Assembly: GCF_002556545.1 (NCBI RefSeq)
Contig: NZ_CP022685.1
Coordinates: 6,860,001 to 6,924,000 of the forward strand
Length of the DNA: 64,000 bases
Origin: Streptomyces formicae
Lineage (GTDB): Bacteria > Actinomycetota > Actinomycetes > Streptomycetales > Streptomycetaceae
Direction: 5' to 3'
Shown: positions 60,190-64,000 of the stretch, piece by piece
Numbering within the stretch: position 1 is the stretch's first letter
Layout of the letters: each line of letters starts with the position of its first letter
Notes under the pieces: generated by a model
Seen by the model: only the letters and a program-made list of their open reading frames with translations
Told to the model about the DNA's origin: nothing
Databases searched by the model: none
Made by a program: the position numbers and the translations under genes

Positions 60190-61826
60190 CGTGCTTCCTC
60201 CGTGGTGGCGAGCTCGGGCTCGGTGAGCGCTTCGGGCAGGACGACGGTGAACTCGGCGCCGCCCTCGGGCGTCTCGCCGACCCGGGCGCTGCCGCCCTGC
60301 CGCTCGGCGAGCCTGCGCACCAGGGCGAGGCCGATGCCACGCTTGCCGTGCGCCGGGGGCTCCTTGGTGCTCCAGCCCTCGGTGAAGATCGTCTCGCGCT
60401 GCTCTGCGGGCACTCCGGGACCGGTGTCACGCACCCGCAGGACGACGGAGCGTCCCTCGGCGCGCACGGCGACCTCCACGCGTGCGTGGCGGGTGCCCGC
60501 GGCCGCGTCGAGTGCGTTGTCCACGAGGTTGCCGACGATCGTGACCAGACCGCCCGGGTCGACGAGCCGGTCCGGGAGCGCGGTGTCGCGCGGCACGTCG
60601 AGGGCGACGCCGCGCTCCGCCGCGACCGTGGCCTTGCCGACCAGGAGGGCCGCGAGCAGCGGGTCGCGGATCTTCTCGGTGATCTGCTCGGCGGTCACCC
60701 GGTGCGCGCCCGCCACCTCGCCGACGAACTCGGCGGCCTCCTCGTACATCTCCAGTTCGAGCAGGCCGAGGAGGGTGTGCATGCGGTTGGCGTGTTCGTG
60801 GTCCTGGGCGCGCAGGGCGTCGATGAGGCCGCGGGTGGAGTCGAGTTCGCGGCCGAGCTGTTCCAGCTCCGTGCGGTCGCGCAGGGTGGCCACGGCGCCG
60901 CCGTCGTCGGTGGGCATGCGGTTGGCGATGAGGACGCGCTGACCGCGCACGGTCAGGAGGTCGGTGCCGGTGACCCGCCCCGCGAGGACGTCGGTCGTGC
61001 GTCCCTCGCCGAGGGCCTCGTCCAGCGGCTTCCCGATCGCCTCGCCGTCGAGGCCCAGGAGGCGCTGCGCCTCGTCGTTGAGCAGCCGGATCCTGCCCCC
61101 TCGGTCCAGGGCGACGACGCCCTCGCGGATGCCGTGGAGCATGGCCTCGCGCTCCGCGAGCAGCGCGGAGATGTCCGAGAAGGCGAGGTCGCGGGTCTGC
61201 TTCTGCACCCTTCGGGAGATCAGGTACGCGGCGAGCGCGCCGACCGCTAGCGCCCCTCCCGCGTAGGCGAGCAGCCCGGGGATGGAGTGGATCAGGCGGG
61301 CGCGCACGCTGTCGTACTCGATGCCTACGGAGACGGCGCCCACGATGCGCCCCTCCGCGTCGCGCAGCGGCACCTTGCCGCGGGCGGAGCGGCCCAGGGT
61401 CCCGTTGTCGATCTCCATGACGTCCTGGCCCGCGAGCGCGTCACTGGGGTCGGTGGAGACGACCTTGCCGATCTGGTCCGGGTCGGTGTGGGACCAGCGC
61501 ACCCCGTCCTTGTTCATGATCACGACGTACTCGGCGCCGCTGGCCCTGCGGATCCGGTCGGCAGCGGTCTGTACGGCGCCGTCCGGCCGCGGAGCCGTGG
61601 ACTCCAGATCCTCGGCGATCTCCGGCTGGGCCGCCGTGGTCTGCGCGATGGCGAGTGCGCGACGCATCGCCTGGTCGTCGAGCTGGTCGCTGAGCGGCGC
61701 GAGGAAGAGCCCCGTGGCGAGCACCGCGACCCCGGCGGCGATCGCCAGCTGCATCAGCAGGACCTGCGAGAACACGCGCCGGGGCAGGCCGAGGCGGAGG
61801 CGTCGCGCAGGGGAGGTCGGGCTCAT
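60186..61826 (-). CDS. CitA/DcuS-type sensor histidine kinase
   Basis: A 546-aa membrane kinase. A membrane segment near residue 20 (VLLMQLAIAAGVAVLATGLF) and another near 190 (GLLAYAGGALAVGALAAYLI) bracket an extracellular PAS-like sensor domain of about 150 residues with AEYVVIMNKDGVRWSH. A cytoplasmic PAS domain and the H-box DHEHANRMHTLLGLLELE (phosphoacceptor His in DHEHANRMH) follow. The HATPase domain has VGNLVDNALDAA, VRDTGPGVP and KRGIGLALVRRL. It is the first gene of the pair; start GTG/ATG near 61826 is well placed for the family length. The ligand is probably a di- or tricarboxylate. Confidence 0.94.
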   Translation of the reverse strand: MSPTSPARRLRLGLPRRVFSQVLLMQLAIAAGVAVLATGLFLAPLSDQLDDQAMRRALAIAQTTAAQPEIAEDLESTAPRPDGAVQTAADRIRRASGAEYVVIMNKDGVRWSHTDPDQIGKVVSTDPSDALAGQDVMEIDNGTLGRSARGKVPLRDAEGRIVGAVSVGIEYDSVRARLIHSIPGLLAYAGGALAVGALAAYLISRRVQKQTRDLAFSDISALLAEREAMLHGIREGVVALDRGGRIRLLNDEAQRLLGLDGEAIGKPLDEALGEGRTTDVLAGRVTGTDLLTVRGQRVLIANRMPTDDGGAVATLRDRTELEQLGRELDSTRGLIDALRAQDHEHANRMHTLLGLLELEMYEEAAEFVGEVAGAHRVTAEQITEKIRDPLLAALLVGKATVAAERGVALDVPRDTALPDRLVDPGGLVTIVGNLVDNALDAAAGTRHARVEVAVRAEGRSVVLRVRDTGPGVPAEQRETIFTEGWSTKEPPAHGKRGIGLALVRRLAERQGGSARVGETPEGGAEFTVVLPEALTEPELATTEEAR

Positions 61827-61854
61827 GGTTACGAACGGTACGGCCGGGGGCGGG

Positions 61855-62790
61855 CTACTCCGTAGTCACTGTGGCGGGGATCTCGTGCGTGATCTCCCGT
61901 ACCGCCACCACGTCCATCCGCGCCGGAGACCCGAGGGTCCCGCCGCAGCTCTCCGGGCGGGGCGGCAGTGAGCCTCCCTGGGCGACGAGGACCCGCCAGC
62001 GGCGGCCGTCGGCGTGGGCGACGGTCACCTGCCAGCGCGGGGCCGTGCCGTCCGTGTGCGCGACGCTCAGGGCTCCCGCGGCGTCCTCGCCCGTCGCGGT
62101 GCGCACCGCGAGTTCGGCGGCCTGTCCCGGGCGCTCCCAGGCGGAGCTGCCCCTGCACCCTTCGGTGACGACGCGGCCGGTGCGGACCGCGGCGAGGATC
62201 TCCTTGACAGCGTCCGCACCGGCCCTGCCGTACGCGTACCCGTACGGCAGCACGAGCAGCGTGGGGGAGAAGCGGTGGCCGCCCAGGTGAGTGACCTCCC
62301 AGACGCCCTCTTCGCCGAGCGAGGCGAGTTCGGCGGCCAGCGGCCTGCCGAGCAGGGCGCAGCAACGGTCGCGCTTGCCGTTGGTGCAGACGAGGGCGAG
62401 TGGGGCTCCGGTGTGCGGGGTGCCGAATCCGCCGTGTTCACCGGCGCCGAGGGCCGTGAAGTCCAGGTCCAGCAACTGCCGTGGGTCGTCGACCACTTGG
62501 CCGCGCAGCCAGGTGCGGCCCGGTGCGGTGTGGGCGATGTACACGCGGTGCCGGGTGGGTGCGTGACAGTCGGCGTGCCGCCCTGGGCGGCGGATGAGTG
62601 CGACGCGTACGCCGGTGCCCTCCGCGGCCCGCTCCAGGGCGCGGCCGACCTCGGGATCGAGATGGCTGGATGTCAGCGCCTTGGCACCCCAGGGGCCGGG
62701 TTGTTCGAGGAGGAGCCATGTCCTGGCGGTGGCGGCGGTCCCCGCGAGCGGCTCGTTCAGGTCCCGCGATGCGGTGGCGCACGTACTCAC
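61855..62790 (-). CDS. Sucrase/ferredoxin-like family protein
   Basis: A 311-aa protein of the sucrase/ferredoxin-like family, with thioredoxin-like [2Fe-2S] ferredoxin folds. Visible marks: TWLLLEQPGPWG, CHAPTRHRVYIAH, LVCTNGKRDRCCALLGRPLA (cysteine cluster) and THLGGHRFSPTLLVLPYGYAYGR. The conserved Cys residues could bind iron-sulfur, suggesting a redox role. The start is GTG 62790. TAGGCT on the minus strand at 62803-62798 lies seven bases upstream, so the transcript is probably leaderless. An iron-box-like sequence overlaps that -10, which suggests repression by a DmdR/IdeR protein when iron is plentiful. Confidence 0.85.
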   Translation of the reverse strand: MSTCATASRDLNEPLAGTAATARTWLLLEQPGPWGAKALTSSHLDPEVGRALERAAEGTGVRVALIRRPGRHADCHAPTRHRVYIAHTAPGRTWLRGQVVDDPRQLLDLDFTALGAGEHGGFGTPHTGAPLALVCTNGKRDRCCALLGRPLAAELASLGEEGVWEVTHLGGHRFSPTLLVLPYGYAYGRAGADAVKEILAAVRTGRVVTEGCRGSSAWERPGQAAELAVRTATGEDAAGALSVAHTDGTAPRWQVTVAHADGRRWRVLVAQGGSLPPRPESCGGTLGSPARMDVVAVREITHEIPATVTTE

Positions 62791-62809
62791 GCAGGCGAGC
62801 CTAACCCGC
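62791..62809 (-). promoter_or_regulatory. DmdR/IdeR-type iron box at the promoter
   Basis: On the minus strand, GCGGGTTAGGCTCGCCTGC matches the actinobacterial iron box TTAGGTTAGGCTCACCTAA at 13 of 19 positions, with an uninterrupted GGTTAGGCTC core. It overlaps the -10-like TAGGCT directly before the start codon, an ideal place for repression. Confidence 0.7.
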
Positions 62810-62855
62810 GCTCCGCCCCGGGCCGTTCACGCCTCGTCGAAGGACTCAGGCCGTT

Positions 62856-62936
62856 CACGAAGAGGACGACGACGAAGCGCACGAAGAGGACGACGGCGAA
62901 GAGGACGATGATAGTGATTAAGAAGAGGACGACGAC
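62856..62936. repeat. Imperfect tandem repeats in the gap before the citrate-synthase-like gene
   Basis: Two 24-bp copies, starting at 62856 and 62880, agree at 22 positions; the core GAAGAGGACGACGA recurs at about 62859, 62883, 62899 and 62922. An 11-bp direct repeat GGCCGTTCACG is also present at 62821 and 62849. The block lies between the sucrase/ferredoxin-like gene and the 3' end of the next gene. It carries no plausible gene of its own. Confidence 0.75.
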
Positions 62937-62941
62937 AGTGG

Positions 62942-64000
62942 CTAATCGGAAGCGGACGGCATGGGCTGGGGCGGACGTGCGCCCACGTACTGGCCGCTGG
63001 GACGCATCCGCAGCGGCCGTTCGTCGTACTCCTCCAGGGCGTGCGCGATCCAGCCCGCCGTACGGGCCACCGCGAAGATCGTCTCGCCTGCTTCCGCGGG
63101 CATCCCCGAGGAGGCGCTGAGGACGGCCAGGGCGAGGTCGACGTTGGCGTGCAGGTTCGTGTGGCGGGCGGTGGTGGCCACCACGTCGCGGGCCGCGGCG
63201 AGGGCAGGACCGGCCGACGGCATCTCCTTCAGGAGGCCGAACAGCGCCTGCGCGCGCGGGTCTTCGCCCGGGTAGAGGCGGTGGCCGAGCCCGGGGACCC
63301 GGCGTCCCGCGCGCAGTTCGTCGGCCACTACGGGGGTCGCGCTGCCCCGGTCGAGCACGTCGAGGAGCATGCGGTGGGCCAGACCGCTGGCCGCGCCGTG
63401 CAGCGGGCCCTCCAGGACGCCGAGTCCGGCCGAGACCGCCGCGTAGGGGTGGGCGCGAGCGGAGGCGGCGACGCGGACGGCGAGCGTCGAGGCCGCGAGG
63501 TCGTGGTCGACGAGCAGCGCGAGGGCGGTGTCCAGGGCGTGCAGCGAGGCGGCGTCGGGCTTGTGGCCGGTCAGCCGCGCCCACAGGCGTCGCGCCAGCG
63601 GGCCCTCGTCCTTGTGGCCGGGAAGGACCGGTGGGAGCGCGGCGACCAGCGTGGGGATCAGGGAGCGCGCGGTGCCGATGACGGCCTCTTCGGAGAGGTC
63701 GAAACGGAGCGGGTCGGCGGCCGCGGCGGAGATCGCGGCGACGCGCAGCCGGTCCGTCGGACCGCTGTGCTCGGGCAGCGCGTTGACCGCGCGGCGGGCC
63801 GTGGTGACGGTCTCCTTGGGGGCGACGAAGCCGATGCCGGGGCGCAGGACGCCGGTCCACAGCCACTCGGCCACCTCTTCGTAGGAGTGGGTCAGGGCGA
63901 GCTGTGCCGCGTCGACGCCGCGGTAGTAGTAGCGGTCCTTGTCGATCAACGTGATGCGGGTGCGTACGGAGAGTTCGTTGGCGGTGGTCGGAGCGGCGGG
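62942..64000 (-). CDS. Citrate-synthase-like protein, C-terminal part only
   Basis: The frame is open to the right edge of the window, so the start lies outside; a TTG at 63949 is internal, since an in-frame sequence (ending ANELSVRTRIT) continues upstream. The visible 353 codons include YYYRGVDAAQLA, LEGPLHGAASGLAHRML (catalytic-His region), VPGLGHRLYPGEDPRAQAL (second active-site His) and NVDLALAVL, typical of citrate/2-methylcitrate synthases. The fold would condense an acyl-CoA with oxaloacetate. In S. coelicolor two such genes lie side by side here. The CitAB-type pair nearby is suggestive but not proof of control. Confidence 0.9.
   Translation of the reverse strand, partial: PAAPTTANELSVRTRITLIDKDRYYYRGVDAAQLALTHSYEEVAEWLWTGVLRPGIGFVAPKETVTTARRAVNALPEHSGPTDRLRVAAISAAAADPLRFDLSEEAVIGTARSLIPTLVAALPPVLPGHKDEGPLARRLWARLTGHKPDAASLHALDTALALLVDHDLAASTLAVRVAASARAHPYAAVSAGLGVLEGPLHGAASGLAHRMLLDVLDRGSATPVVADELRAGRRVPGLGHRLYPGEDPRAQALFGLLKEMPSAGPALAAARDVVATTARHTNLHANVDLALAVLSASSGMPAEAGETIFAVARTAGWIAHALEEYDERPLRMRPSGQYVGARPPQPMPSASD

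Noticed and set aside
62842..62941. A small hydrophobic membrane peptide encoded in the repeat block
   Set aside because: The hydrophobic frame has no start codon of its own nearby and is explained by the GTC/CTC/TTC repeat.
1..64000. tRNA, rRNA, CRISPR arrays, insertion sequences, prophage
   Set aside because: I found no cloverleaf with CCA end, no regular spacer array, no transposase or terminal inverted repeats, and no phage genes.

Overview
The window is a high-GC chromosomal segment of a Streptomyces species. GTG and TTG starts are common and coding is dense on both strands. It carries whiH, the AK-rich sigma factor hrdB, a LexA-type SOS box (TCGAAC-N4-GTT), and a gene order that, from memory, follows the conserved core of Streptomyces coelicolor from about SCO5790 to SCO5832. 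I see no tRNA, rRNA, CRISPR array, insertion sequence or prophage. It reads as core chromosome with one specialised-metabolite operon.

Layout. 1-8.5 kb: housekeeping genes miaA, a small membrane protein, dapF, a Rel/SpoT homologue (rshA-like), a secreted M1 peptidase and hflX. 8.5-11.2 kb: two tandem paralogous lipoprotein serine proteases with matching promoters. 11.5-18.0 kb: a four-gene NRPS-independent siderophore operon (aminotransferase, IucA/IucC synthetase, IucB/MbtK-type acyltransferase, second IucA/IucC synthetase). 18-25 kb: DNA metabolism, with an XPD/DinG-like helicase, lexA with its SOS box, and nrdR-nrdJ behind a tandem pair of NrdR boxes 31 bp apart. 25-35.9 kb: accessory and detoxification genes, including TerD, arylamine N-acetyltransferase, a divergent TetR/ABC-F pair, a phosphatase/ADP-ribosylglycohydrolase pair, a DUF4173 membrane protein, and a DHA2 efflux pump divergent from its TetR repressor with two near-perfect operators.

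36-45.4 kb: rnhB, two uncharacterised conserved genes, a RecQ helicase fused to a phosphoribosyltransferase-like C-terminus, inverted consensus DnaA boxes, a DUF4192 protein, a glycogen-debranching-like protein and a Nudix/NrtR-like regulator. 45.6-54.5 kb: developmental and central transcription block, with an ABC fusion protein that has lost catalytic residues, whiH, hrdB, a secreted trypsin-like protease, a zinc-ribbon protein and parE. 54.6-64 kb: a 32-bp perfect palindrome, a NarL-type two-component operon behind a small membrane gene, a DUF485/ActP acetate-type symporter pair, a CitA/CitB-type two-component operon, a sucrase/ferredoxin-like gene under a probable iron box, a short tandem repeat and a partial citrate-synthase-like gene that runs off the end.

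Themes that tie the genes together: iron (siderophore operon, iron-box gene), nucleotide and DNA maintenance (lexA, nrdRJ, DinG-like helicase, recQ, rnhB, parE) and C2/C4/C6 acid handling (ActP, CitAB, citrate synthase). Several genes appear to be leaderless, with a TANNNT hexamer six or seven bases before the start codon and no usable ribosome binding site.
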